Positions 17,040 to 26,537 of a stretch of DNA of 64,000 nucleotides are shown piece after piece (the first letter of the stretch is position 1; every line of letters begins with the position of its first letter). Below the pieces are notes generated by a model. It ran no database searches. It saw nothing but the letters and a program-made list of their open reading frames with translations, and was not told the origin of the DNA. The translations under genes and the position numbers were made by a program. This DNA is from CAVXHV01 sp963761445 (GTDB taxonomy: Bacteria > Planctomycetota > Planctomycetia > Isosphaerales > Isosphaeraceae), in the NCBI GenBank assembly GCA_963761445.1, contig CAVXHV010000018.1, positions 620,001-684,000 on the forward strand. The letters run 5' to 3'.

Positions 17040-18007
17040 ATGCGGCGCGGTGTATACGCCGAATGGGCGGTTCTGCTCTGTCTGCTCGCGGCTCAGGCCG
17101 GGTGCAACTGGGTCGGGCTTCGCCGATGGTCGGACAGGCCCACCCCCACGCCCGAAGAGGCCGCCCAGGCGCAGCAGATTATCGAGCATGCGCAGACGGC
17201 CATCGATCATGGTGACATCGCCACGGCCGAGCTCGCACTCGGGCAGCAAGTCGCTCGAACGCCGGCCTCCGCGGTTGCTCAGCAGCGGCTGGGGGCTGTT
17301 TACCTTCTTGAAAGCCGCCTGGCAGAAGCGAAAGAGTGCTTCAGCAGGGCGCTCAAGCTCGACCCTGACTATGTCGATGCCGTGATCGGGCTGGGCCAGG
17401 TCGAGACGCTGGAAGGCGACGCCGACGCGGCACGCAAGCGGTTCGAAACCGCAATCGAGATCGACCCTCATCGCACTGAGGCTCATTTCTCGCTGGGCAG
17501 CGTGCTCCAGATCATGGGCCAGGTCGAACCTGCCCTGGCCGAGTATTTCCGCGCGCTCGAGTGCGAGCCGAACCACGCCCAGGCCAGCCGATGCATCGCG
17601 GCCATTCAGCTCTCGCGCAATCAACCCGAACAGGCGCTGTCACGCCTGGACCGCGTGCTCGAGATGGCTGCCGACGACGGCGAGGCGCGCTTCCTCCGCG
17701 GCCGCGCCAGCTTGCGCTCGGGCACAACGACGCGGCGATAGCCGACCTCCAGGGCGCTCTTCGCAGGCTGCCCGGGCGCGCAGACATTTATTACCATCTG
17801 GCGCTGGCGTTTGAAGCCAGTCACAAACCGGCTGAGGCCCTGGGTGCCGCCCAGCAGGCAATGCGCCTGGCGCCGGACTTCGAACAGGCCCAAGCACTCT
17901 CGAACCGCCTCAGGCTCGCAATGGCTCCAGCCGGAACACCGCGGGCCAGGCAACCGACCAGCGGGGCCGGGGTTGAACGACTCGCTCCGGCTGCAAGTCC
18001 TCCCTGA
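17040..18007 (+). CDS. TPR-repeat lipoprotein, one frameshift
   Basis: ATG 17040 encodes MRRGVYAEWAVLLCLLAAQAGCNW. The C-terminal QAGC of this signal peptide is a plausible lipobox, so the protein is probably lipidated and envelope-bound. Five or more tetratricopeptide repeats follow: AVAQQRLGAVYLLESRLAEA, VDAVIGLGQVETLEGDADAA, TEAHFSLGSVLQIMGQVEPA, NHAQASRCIAAIQLSRNQPE. After a slip near 17708 come LALGHNDAAIADLQGALRRL and IYYHLALAFEASHKPAEALG. Total about 320 residues. TPR proteins act as scaffolds; no partner can be named from neighbours. Confidence 0.8.
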
Positions 18008-18101
18008 CGAGCACTGCACGACTACGAGCGTGCCGCGGTTGGCACACCTCCGCCAGAGTCGCCCTTCGCTCCGCGAAGGGATTCCGCCACGACCGCGGGT
18101 C

Positions 18102-18731
18102 TTACCGCTTCGCGTTAATCGCCGAAGTCACGTCGACGCAAAAACCCGGCAGAAGCTTGGACTGTGCCAAGTCCCCGCGTGAGAATTCCCCGAGCACTCG
18201 GTAGAGACGACCGTCCAGAGTCAGCACGGTGATCCTCGCCTGTTCGGGGTCGACGATCCAGTATTCCGGGATGCGCGCCTTGGCGTATTCATCGCGCTTC
18301 GTCTCGCGGTCGAGCCGGTGGCTTTCCTCGCCGTCGCTGACGATCTCCATCACCAGGTCTGCCCCTCTGCTGAAATTCTCGGTGAGGCGCGACGCATGCT
18401 TGCCCGCGACGAAAAGCACGTCGGGCTCGCGATACTTGCCTTCCCACAACCGCACCCGGTAAGGCCCGGCCAGCGCCGTGCCGAGCTCGTGCATCGAGAC
18501 AAATGTCTCCAGGTTGCGATAGAGATACAGCGCCGCGAGCTGGTGCGAGAGCGTCGGTGTGGCCAGGAACTCAACGAACCCGTGCGAAAACTCCACCCAG
18601 CGGTTCGGTTTCAGCTCGAGGTAGTCTTCCTCCGTCCAGCAGCCCTGCGCGGGGAACAGCGTGGCGACATCCCAGGTGGGCTGTCCATATCCCGAAACCT
18701 GCCGCTTCTCGGACGCGATGCTGCTCATCAT
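18102..18731 (-). CDS. Uma2-family (DUF820) putative endonuclease
   Basis: Intact 209-residue protein. Start at ATG 18731, with a second ATG at 18728. Uma2 features: WTEEDYLELKPNRWVEFSHG near residue 32, YREPDVLFVA with the acidic residue near 110, and LVMEIVSDGEESHRLDRETK with the PD-(D/E)xK-like D...E.K pattern near 135, then YAKARIPEYWIVDPE. The family is very abundant in cyanobacteria and planctomycetes and is predicted to be a restriction-type nuclease, but its biology is unsettled. Stands alone between the TPR gene and the FAH-family enzyme. Confidence 0.85.
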   Translation of the reverse strand: MMSSIASEKRQVSGYGQPTWDVATLFPAQGCWTEEDYLELKPNRWVEFSHGFVEFLATPTLSHQLAALYLYRNLETFVSMHELGTALAGPYRVRLWEGKYREPDVLFVAGKHASRLTENFSRGADLVMEIVSDGEESHRLDRETKRDEYAKARIPEYWIVDPEQARITVLTLDGRLYRVLGEFSRGDLAQSKLLPGFCVDVTSAINAKR

Positions 18732-18819
18732 GGCGCTCCTTCAGTCCGGGCTGGGATGACGTCGTAATCTTATCTTAACTTGACCGCTCTACGGAATGCC
18801 TGTTCTCGATTTCTTCACA

Positions 18820-19691
18820 TCAGGTCGTGATGGTTTCGGCTGCGACGGAATTCCGCAACGTGCCCAGGTGATCGATCTCGACTTCGACGATATCTCCGGC
18901 CTTGAGCCAGACCGGTGGTTTGCGGGCCATGCCCACGCCCGGCGGGGTGCCGGTGAAGATCAAGTCGCCAGGTTCAAGCGTAAAAACCTGCGACACGTAA
19001 GCGATCAGCTCGTCCACTCCAAAGATAAGCTGGCTGGTACTGGACTCCTGCATCGTCTGGCCGTTGAGCCGCAATCGGATGCCGAGTTTGTGGGGGTCGG
19101 GAATCTCATCCGGTGTTACCAGCACCGGCCCCACAGGCGCGAACGTGTCGAAGGTCTTGCCGGCCATCCACTGCTTGCCGGGCTTGTTGAGCTGCCAGTC
19201 GCGCGCGAGACGTCATGCCCGACCGCGTACCCGCCAACATACTCGAAAGCCCGCTCGCGTGCGATGTGCCGTCCGCTCCGGCCAATCACGACGACAAGCT
19301 CTGCCTCGTAGTCCACCTGCTCGCTGACAGAAGGAAGGATAATCATCTCACCGTGGCCAATCAAGGCGCTGGGATATTTGCTGAACAGGATCGGCTCGGG
19401 CGGCGGCGCAACTCCGCTCTCCGCAGCATGATCGCGATAATTGAGTCCGATGCAGATAATCTTCTGAGGGTCGGGCACCGGCGCCAGGTGGCGGACATTT
19501 GCCGGTTCGTGCCGCACCACTCCGCGGTTCAGCGCATTCCATGCCTTCCGCTGCCACCCAGCCCCCAGGTTCAAAAGCCCGCGAACCGTCGTGGGCATTT
19601 CAGGGTCAGCAGAGTCGACGTCGATATACTCTTCCCCGATGACGCCACAAACCCTTGGTCCATTGTCGGTTGCAACTGTTGCCCAGCGCAT
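18820..19691 (-). CDS. Fumarylacetoacetate hydrolase-family enzyme, one frameshift
   Basis: About 290 residues from ATG 19691 (MRWATVATDNGPRVCGV), with GAGGAG upstream. The in-frame upstream ATG at 19799 lacks such a site and reaches into a REP-like element. FAH signatures: IICIGLNYRDHAAESG, PILFSKYPSALIGHGE, VDYEAELVVVIGR with the metal-ligand E.E pattern, and after a slip near 19205 QLIFGVDELIAYVS, LEPGDLIFTGTPPGVG and LKAGDIVEVEIDHLG. Members hydrolyse C-C bonds of acylpyruvates or isomerise/decarboxylate catechol-degradation intermediates. The exact substrate cannot be told here. Confidence 0.88.
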
Positions 19692-19774
19692 GGTGGCCAA
19701 CTCTCCTCTCTCGTCAGCGGCCCCGCTAGCGAAGATCCCATTTGACGGCAAGATACCGCGAGCGGCCGCCATCC

Positions 19775-19838
19775 GTAGGGTGGGTGAAACCCACCGCAAA
19801 CCGCGTGAGACCCGTGGGTTACACTCGCTCTACAATGA
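19775..19838. repeat. REP-like palindrome
   Basis: 'gtagggtgggtgaaaccca' followed by 'gacccgtgggttacac' and 'ctctaca': nested complementary arms ('gtgggt/acccac'). This is the second member of the family seen at 16853-16918. Confidence 0.5.
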
Positions 19839-19923
19839 CATAGTCGTTACCGTGCGAGGTATAATGTAGCGACGCATGGGGCGAGGTGAAAGAGCCCGGC
19901 GTTACGGCGATGTGGTGCGTGGA

Positions 19924-20136
19924 TTAGATTTGGTCGACGAGGTTGCGGAGTAAGTCGGCGGATCGCGGCAGCCCTTTCTTGCTCAGTGAATCCATGAGTT
20001 CCGACGCGGTCAATTGCGGATTTTTGTAACGCTCGCGCATCCGGCGGATGGCAGCACATGCGAGCCCGGGTTCGGACTCGATCAGAGGATACAAGACGCA
20101 CGCGTCGAAGAGTGCAGTCAATTTGGCCACGGTCAA
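19924..20136 (-). pseudogene. PIN-domain toxin with the central part missing
   Basis: The 70-residue frame opens with MTVAKLTALFDACVLYPLIE, the start of a PIN-domain protein with its first catalytic aspartate (LFDACVLYP). It then jumps to a C-terminal segment (TASELMDSLSKKGLPRSADL, LRNLVDQI) typical of the end of ~180-residue PIN toxins. The middle, with the remaining acidic residues, is absent, so it should be inactive. It overlaps the upstream HTH gene by four bases, the usual toxin-antitoxin arrangement. Confidence 0.6.
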
Positions 20137-20375
20137 TCGTCCGAACTCAAATCCTGTCCGATCGCGGCGAGCTCATCGAGTGCGGCATTTCGCTCCTGTT
20201 GACTCTTCCGGCGGTACTCCAGCAAGTCAGTAAGCGCGACTCTTCGATGCGTTCCAATCTTGTAAAAAGGAATCTTCTGCTGATCGAGTAAGCTGATCAA
20301 GTAGGGTCGGGAAACATTCAGGAGGTCAGACGCCTCCTGGGTCGTCAACTCGGCTGCGATTGGATACGCGGTCAT
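20133..20375 (-). CDS. Excisionase-type HTH antitoxin
   Basis: 80 residues from ATG 20375 (MTAYPIAAELTTQEASDLLN), five bases after the stop of the upstream SLBB gene; the frame is open further up to 20456, inside that gene. It contains the MerR/excisionase-like helix-turn-helix: LTTQEASDLLNVSRPYLISL followed by IPFYKIGTHRRVALTDLLEY. The C-terminus (RNAALDELAAIGQDLSSDD) is the flexible acidic tail usual for toxin-binding. Known pairing: such HTH proteins sit upstream of PIN toxins. Here the toxin is truncated, leaving an orphan antitoxin. Confidence 0.75.
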   Translation of the reverse strand: MTAYPIAAELTTQEASDLLNVSRPYLISLLDQQKIPFYKIGTHRRVALTDLLEYRRKSQQERNAALDELAAIGQDLSSDD

Positions 20376-20379
20376 CGAA

Positions 20380-21506
20380 TTACCCCTCGCCAGTTCCGCG
20401 AGGATACTTCTTTCGAATCGCCTCGAGGATGAGGTCAAGTTTGTGATCGAGCTCATTCATTCGCTGCTCGAGCCGTTGTAACGCCGCATCTTCGCTGCCC
20501 GCGCTTCCGTGTTGTTCAGTCTTATTCCGCCCTTCGGCGGCAGTGGCTTGCGGACGACGACCAGACTCCGCCGGCTGGACGAGCCCCGCGTCTGCTGTAC
20601 GGCGGGCGACGACGAGCCGGTCACCTGCCTTGAGCAGAATTTCGTCTGCCGGAAGTCTGCCAGGTCTGACTTCACTCACGTCGACGCGAAAGCGTTCGGG
20701 CTCGCCGCGAGCATTTGCGCGGTAGAGAAGGACCCTGGCCAGGTCGGCGTCGCGGCTGGGACCCCCTGCGGCAGTGATCGCCTCGAGAATGCTCTGGGAA
20801 CCTGTGAGCAGGTAGCAGCCGGGTGACCGAATCGCGCCGTGGACGTAAAAAGCCTTACTGTCGCATTGCGTGATCTCGACCCGAACTTTCTTGGAGTCTT
20901 TGGGAGCGATCTGTTTCGGCCTTCCGGTCGTGGGATCGACCACAGGCTCGCCGCTGGCGTCGAGTTCAACCAATCCGAGTTGCTCGTCGTGGATGAACTT
21001 CTGAAGTCGAGCGATGATCTTTTCCTTGATCTGGACCACCGTAAAACCGGCGGCCGCCACGTCGCCATACCATCCCAGCGAGATTTTGCCGTCGGGACGG
21101 ACGAGGCGTTCGCCGAGGACCGGCCGTCCGGGAAGTCCTCCTCGAGCGATACGAAAATCAGATCAGGCGGCTCAACGACGTAATCATCCCGCAATGCGAA
21201 TGCCGGCGGCGGGGACTCTTTTTCGGGTTCGGAGCCACCGTCTGCCCGGCTCGAGGGCCTCGCGAGGCCGGGGAAATACACGAAGAACGCCACTCCCGCA
21301 AATTCCGCCCGCCCCCCAAGCGTTCTCCAGGGCCTCTCGAGGTCGGGGAAATAGGCGAACATCCGGTTCTTCTCGGAGTCCGACCTTTCTTCGGACGGCG
21401 TCTTCGGTTCCTGGCCGCCCTGCTCTTGGGGCCCTGCCGGCGATCGCCCGTAGGCCGCCGTGGTCACAAGCACCAGGCAAGTGATGATCGCCTTCAGCTT
21501 TTGCAT
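20380..21506 (-). CDS. Poly_export/SLBB protein, copy 4 of the array (no sigma domain), frameshifted
   Basis: Starts at ATG 21506 (MQKLKAIITCLVLVTTAAYG, a signal peptide). A Wza-like polysaccharide-export domain follows: DDYVVEPPDLIFVSLEEDFP; then, after a slip near 21125, KISLGWYGDVAAAGFTVVQI and VRVEITQCDSKAFYVHGAIR. The SLBB-type part reads GCYLLTGSQSILEAITAAGG, then DEILLKAGDRLVVARR. The C-terminus has a coiled coil (LEQRMNELDHKLDLILEAIR). Between signal peptide and domain lie two in-frame copies of a ~40-base palindrome-containing repeat encoding YFPDLERP and YFPGLARP. Known family role: outer-envelope exopolysaccharide export. Unlike its upstream paralogues it has no sigma region. Confidence 0.75.
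21250..21366. repeat. Two copies of a palindrome-containing repeat inside the SLBB gene
   Basis: ~21250-21289 and ~21327-21366 share the pattern 'ctcgagggcctcgcgaggcc' / 'ctccagggcctctcgaggtc' followed by 'ggggaaata'. The first contains a perfect 14-base palindrome (ggcctcgcgaggcc). Both are in frame with the host gene and add YFPxLxRP peptides absent from the paralogues. Confidence 0.6.
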
Positions 21507-21557
21507 GGGGAATTTCCGAGAATCTGATCGTTCCGTTTGGTCCACACCGGTGCGGGG

Positions 21558-22625
21558 TCAATGAGCCTGCCCGCGGAGTGAATCGAGAATCTGGTCGAGC
21601 TTGCGCTCCATATCTCCGATGCGCTTCTCGAGACGCTGGATGCCGGGCATGTCGGGAGCATGCACTGGTCTTCCCGCGTCCGGCCCTGTCGGTTTTTCCT
21701 CGCCGTCTGCACGCGTGCTCGATCGAGAACCGGCCGCGAATTTCGATTCGGGGGTCGATGGCGGCGGACCCGGCGCCGGCTCTCGCAGCGCGCGGCGTCT
21801 CCCCCGCGCCGCCGAGCCACCAGCCTGTCGCCGGGCTGAAGGTGATGGTTGGTTGAAAGGTCGTCTCCCAGCAGGATCTGGTCGACATCGATCTTCATGG
21901 TCTGCACCGGCCCGCCATCGGCGGGTTGCCGGTACAGAAAGACTTGATCATGATCGGCGTTCGAGGTCAGGCCGTTGGAGTAGTCAATTGCGTCGAGAAC
22001 GCGCTCGTGCCCCGTAATCGGCAGTTTTCCCAATGTCTCGAACTCTCCCTGCACGTAGTAGTACTTGCTGTTATAGGCTGTCACGTCCACAAACACTCGG
22101 TCGGATTCCTTTGGATCGATGGGCACGGGCTCGCCGTTGGCGTCTTTGATCCACTCGCCAGTCTCTTCGTCCAGCTTGATCAGGCCGAGTTCTTCGTCCT
22201 GCAGGTATTTGCGAAGGTGCTTGACAATCTTTTCCTTGACTTCCGGTACGGTAAGCCCGGCGACGTAGACATCGCCGTACCACCCGAGAGAGATTGTCCC
22301 GTTGGGTCGCACCAGCCGCTCGCCGGAAATCGGCCGGCCGGGAAGGCCTTCCAGCAGCTCGACGAGTACGAGATCCGGCGGATCGACCACGTATTCGCTC
22401 ATGAGCTCCGCAGGCGGCTGAGCTTTCGACGTCGCCGACGTGAACCCATACGCGTGTTCCCCCCTGGCCCTGCGCATGCCCTCGATCTGCGATACCGCCA
22501 GTGTCACCCATAGGCTCCTGCGCCGATCAGCAGCATGCAAACAGCGATCGTTTTCAGTTTCGTCATCGACATGTCCCCGATCACTTTCTGTACGAGGCCC
22601 ACGATCGCGGGCGAGGTGAGCTGGG
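21558..22625 (-). CDS. Membrane helix plus Poly_export/SLBB, copy 3 of the array (sigma part degenerate)
   Basis: From ~22580 the frame reads MTKLKTIAVCMLLIGAGAYG, a transmembrane segment matching copy 1 (TKLKTAAVCLLIIAAGGYG). A frame slip near 22510 follows, then YVVDPPDLVLVELLEGLPGR, ISLGWYGDVYVAGLTVPEVK, DRVFVDVTAYNSKYYYVQGE, VLDAIDYSNGLTSNADHDQV and LGDDLSTNHHLQPGDRLVAR. A second slip comes near 21800. The C-terminal coiled coil is IQRLEKRIGDMERKLDQIL, with TGA at 21558. Upstream (22581-22625) the bases still match the juxtamembrane part of copy 1, then dissolve into the T-rich tract, where an ECF sigma region would be expected. Confidence 0.7.
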
Positions 22626-24190
22626 CTAGCGATTTTATTTAGTTGATTTTGATTTTTTTTGTTTTTGGTAAAGTTAAGTGTTAGTATTATTATATATAGT
22701 TTTTTTTGATTGGATATTTTTGGTGTTTATTCAGGGTGTGGTTTTTTTTTTATTTTTTTTTTTTATTTAGTATGGTAGTTTGTTTTTGTGTTGATTGGTT
22801 TTCGTTTTTTTTTTTTTAGTGATAGTATGTTGTTTTGTTTGTGGTTTTGTGTATGATTTTTGTTTATTTTTTATTTTTTTTTTTTTGATTAGATTGATAG
22901 TATTTTTTTTATTGTTTTGTTATGTGGTTATTTTTGTTGTGAGTTTATTAGAGGATTTTTTGTGTTTATTTTTTTTTTTTGTTTTTTTTTTGTTAGTTTG
23001 ATGATTTTTGTTTTGATTTTTTTTTTAAGTGTTTTGAGGATTATGTCGAGTTTTTGATTGAGTTTTTGCCGAGTCGCTTCAGAGTAGTAGTAACGTGGTA
23101 TCTTCTGCGTGTTTATCGTAGATTGTGGCTTTGATTTTGATTGGTTTATTAGAGCGATTTAGGTTGTGGTTTGACGTGGGGGGGCAAGTTGATTGCTTCT
23201 GTTAGTTGTTGATTGTTTAGTGTTGTTGGTTTTATTTTGTTGTTTAGTGAGGGATATTATTTGTTGTTGTTTGAATGATTAGTTTGTTGTTAGGTTTTGA
23301 GTTGTTATTTAGGTTGAAAGGTTGTTGTTGAATATGATTTGGTTGATGTTGATTTTTTAAGGTTTGTATTAGGATTTTTATTAGTAGGTTGTTTGTAGAG
23401 GAAGGTTTGTTTGTGATTGGTTTTTAGATATTAAGATTTCTTTTAAAGTTGATGGCGTAAAATTGTATAGTGGTTTGTGATGGGTAATATCATTTTGGTT
23501 GCTTGAATTCTTTTTGTATATAGTATTTTTTGTTGTTATAAGTGATGATGTTTGATGGAGATGTAGTTGGTATTTCTTGGTTTGATGTGGGTTTTCAGAG
23601 GATAGGGATTGGTGGTTTTTGATTAATGGGGTTTTTTTTCTGAGAGTAGATTTTGGTGGAGGATTTTTTTCAAATGGGTTTTTTCTTTTGGATGTAGTTG
23701 GTAGTGAAGTTTTATGCTTGTTATGTATCATCTATAACGACTAGATTTAGTTGTGAATTTGAAATATATTTTTGAGATGTAGATTGATTTTCTTTTTGAT
23801 TTTGAGGTATTGGTAGAGATTAGTGATGTAGATATCTCTGTAAAAGTTGAGTGAAATTTTGCTGTCGGGTCTCACCAGATATTCGCTAGAGATCGGCCGC
23901 CAGGGAGTGATTTTAAGCATCTCGATTTTTAATAAGTCTGGTGGTTAGACAATGTATTCACTTATCAATGTAAGAGGAGATAGAGATTTGGATTTCGAAG
24001 GTTAAAGGGTAAGTGTTCAATATAAGGTAGTAAGAGAAGGGAAGAAAGGAAAAGAGGAAAAGGAAAGAGTAAGAAAGTAAAAAGAAGTGGAAAAAGAGAA
24101 GGAGAAAAAAAAAAATAGATATTAAGTTAGATAATGAAAAAGAAAAAGATGAAATAAAGAAAGAAAGGAAGAGATGGAAAGGTGAAGTAG
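22626..24190. other. Cytosine-depleted low-complexity tract overlying degraded paralogue sequence
   Basis: About 1.56 kb utterly unlike the rest of the window. From 22626 to ~23990 the plus strand is T/G-rich, almost without C, with many T runs. From ~24000 to ~24190 it is A/G-rich. It is not random: 23825-23870 aligns base for base with 25395-25440 of copy 1 at 34/46 identities, and 10 of the 12 differences are a T here where copy 1 has C (7) or G (3). Also 23039-23065 aligns with 24735-24761 (17/27), with 9 of 10 differences at a cytosine of copy 1, 7 of them C to T. The tract is therefore an SLBB gene whose cytosines were lost, by mutation or by faulty base calling. The open frames inside it (for example 22795-23001, nearly all F/V/L) are composition effects. 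Confidence 0.7.
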
Positions 24191-24660
24191 TGTGGAGCGA
24201 GCCGCCGGCCGCGGCTTTTGTGGCAATCTGGACCGTCGAGCTGACAAGGCTGGCGGGAATCTCGACGGCACTCGCTTTCAAAAACTCCGGCGAATCGAAC
24301 GCCGCGAGCATCACGCAGCACCGGCTCCAGTCCCCGCCGCGAGAGTCGGCGATGGAGCAGACCCCGAGCACGCCCCACGCGGCTGCGAACCGTCCCCAGC
24401 GGGCAACCCAGCCGCGCGGCCGCTTGCTCATGCGTGAGGCCCTCCCAGTAACACAGAATGACCACGGCCCGAAGATGATCCGGCAACCGCTCAACCTCGG
24501 CTTGCAAAAGTACGAGGGCATCGAAAGCAGCCTCAGCCGATGAGCCTTGCTCACCCGTGAAACGTTGCAACAGTTGCCTGTCCGACAATCCGCTGACTGT
24601 CCCCGCGTCGAAGAGGGTATGCATGTCTCTGAGGTAACCAGCGGATGCGCTGCCGCTCAT
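23030..24660 (-). pseudogene. ECF sigma-SLBB fusion, copy 2 of the array, deleted and degraded
   Basis: Starts at ATG 24660 (MSGSASAGYLRDMHTLFDAG), nearly identical to copy 1. After AAFDALVL the sequence jumps directly to LQAEVERLPDHLRAVVILCY, so the whole core of sigma region 2 (~110 codons, including DAFQATFLVLV) is deleted. Region 4 is kept (LTHEQAAARLGCPLGTVRSR). A slip near 24320 is followed by VMLAAFDSPEFLKASAVEIP. Below ~24190 the gene enters the low-complexity tract, where SLBB homology can still be traced to ~23030, the coiled-coil end. It cannot encode a working sigma factor as shown. Confidence 0.65.
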
Positions 24661-24670
24661 AGCACACTCC

Positions 24671-24696
24671 AAGTAGGTCAGGCTTTAGCCTGACGA
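24671..24696. repeat. REP-like palindrome
   Basis: 'aagtaggtcaggctttagcc' then 'tgacgattt': arms 'gtcaggct' and 'agcctgac' form a hairpin. It lies between the array copies, just upstream of copy 2, and recurs at 26538-26563 upstream of copy 1 and inverted at 26616-26640. Confidence 0.7.
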
Positions 24697-24704
24697 TTTC
24701 TGCC

Positions 24705-26526
24705 CTACGAGCGCGTTTTCCCAAGTGCCTCGATGATCACGTCAAGCTTCCGCTCGACTTCGCCCAATCGCTTGTCCAATCCCTGCAGCGTTTCGATGAC
24801 ACCGCCCGGCGCGCGTCTCGTCGATGGGTCGTCCGTCGATCCTGGCCGGTCGGAATCGTCGTCGAGACGCCGCCGCGGTGCGATTGCCTCCGCTGGCCTC
24901 GCCGGACTGACCTCCGTGTCAGCAAGGTTGCCCGGCGCGGTCGGGCCACCAGCCGGTCACCCGGAATGAGCTGGTAGTTCGTCGAAAGGTCGTCGCCCAG
25001 CATGATCTGGTCGATATCGATCTTGAGCGCCACGCACCGGCCCTCCCTTGCCGTCGGGACGGTAGAGGTACACCTGGTTGTGATCGGCGTCCGGCGTCAG
25101 TCCATTCGCGATGTTGACCGCGTCGAGCACGGTTTCATTTCCGGTGATCGGCGCGCGGCCGGGTATCACGACCGCGCCTTGAAGGTAATAGTACTTGCTG
25201 TTCGAGGCCTTGAGATCCACGGAAACTCGATCGGAATCTTTCGGGTCGATCATCATCGGCTTCCCGGTGGCTCGATCGATGAGCGGCTCTCCCGTTACGT
25301 CATCGCCTTTGATCAATCCCAGTTGCTCGTCATGGAGATACGTCCGCAAATGAAGGATCAGCTTCTTCTTGATCTCGGGGAGCGTCAGCCCCGCGACGTA
25401 GAGATCGCCGTAAAACTGGAGCGAGATCCTGCCGTCGGGCCAGACCACGCGCTCTCCCGATATCGGCCGCCCGGGAAGTCGCCTCGAACACTTCGATCCG
25501 CAAGATGTCCGGCGGCTCGACAACGTATTCGGCCATCGAATTGATCGGCGGCTGCGCTTTCGACTTCGCCGCTTCGGGGTGCGCGCTCGCATCGTGTTGC
25601 CCGCGCCCCTTGCCGCCGGATTGGGGAGCGGCCAGCGACAAACCGTAGCCCCCCGCGGCGATGATCAAGAGACACACAGCGGCCGTCTTCAGTTTCGTCA
25701 TGAACATCCTCCCGATCACGTTATGAACCAACGACACAATAGAGGGTGAAGCAATCTGTGCAAGCGACCCGCCCGCGGCAACTTGCTTGGAAAGCTGGAC
25801 AGTCGAGCTGACGAGGTTGGCCGGAATCTCCAGAGCACTCGCCTTCAAGAACGCCGGCGAATCGAACGCCGCGAGCATCACGCCGGCCACCGGCTCCAGT
25901 CCCCGCCGCGACAGCCGTCGATGGAGCAGGCTCCGAGCACGCCCAACGCGGCTGCGAACCGTCCCCAGCGGGCAACCCAGCCGCGCAGCCGCTTGCTCGT
26001 GCGTGAGGCCCTCCCAGTAGCACAGAATGACCACGGCCCGGAGATGCTCCGGCAGCCGCTCGACCTCGGCCTGTAACATCGGGCCGAGGTCCTGGATATC
26101 GGAGGGATGATCACTCGCATGGTCGGCGGCGGTCGCCGCGATTCGCAAGCCGCCCTGGCGCTCGGCCAAGCGCCGGCGAGCCGCTTCGACCCGAGCGCGG
26201 CGAGCCACTCGCGTGGCCACCCCGAACAGCCAGCTTCCGACCGAGTCGAGGCGGCGGATCGACTTGTTTTTCTGCACCAGAACCAAAAAAGTCGCCTGGA
26301 ACGCATCATGGACATCGGCCTGTTCCTGCCCCAGGTTATTGCGGCAGACCCGCATCACCATCGGTCCATGCCGCAGGACGAGCGCCTCGAAGGCAGCCCC
26401 AGCCGCGGGGTCTTGCGCGGCCGAAAAACGCTGCAAGAGTTGCCGGTCCGACAATCCGCTGACCGTCCCAGCATCGAAGAGGGTATGTATGTCTCGGAGG
26501 TAACCAGCGGATGCACTGCCGCTCAT
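24705..26526 (-). CDS. ECF sigma factor fused through a membrane helix to a Poly_export/SLBB domain, copy 1
   Basis: Start at ATG 26526 (MSGSASAGYLRDIHTLFDAG) with GGAG upstream. Residues ~40-200 are an ECF sigma factor: region 2 (AAFEALVLRHGPMVMRVCRN, DVHDAFQATFLVLVQKNKSI, SWLFGVATRVARRAR) and region 4 (LPEHLRAVVILCYWEGLTHE, QAAARLGCPLGTVRSRVGRA). A linker leads to one membrane helix at ~275-295 (TKLKTAAVCLLIIAAGGYGL). The Poly_export/SLBB domain follows: YVVEPPDILRIEVFEA, slip near 25480, ISLQFYGDLYVAGLTLPEIK, NSKYYYLQGAVVIPG, slip near 25030, LGDDLSTNYQLIPGDRLVAR. It ends in a coiled coil and TAG at 24705. The predicted topology puts the sigma factor in the cytoplasm and the sugar-export-type sensor outside the membrane, without a separate anti-sigma gene. 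Confidence 0.8.
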
Positions 26527-26537
26527 AGCACGCTCCA

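Noticed and set aside
22795..23001. A 68-residue plus-strand frame that looks like a membrane protein (F/V/L only)
   Set aside because: It is a by-product of T/G-only sequence in the low-complexity tract; codons of Ts and Gs give F, V, L, C and G.
22626..24190. Diversity-generating retroelement or integrated foreign AT-rich DNA
   Set aside because: No reverse transcriptase or template repeat is present, the changes are at C (not A-directed), and the tract aligns with the host paralogue, so it is not foreign.
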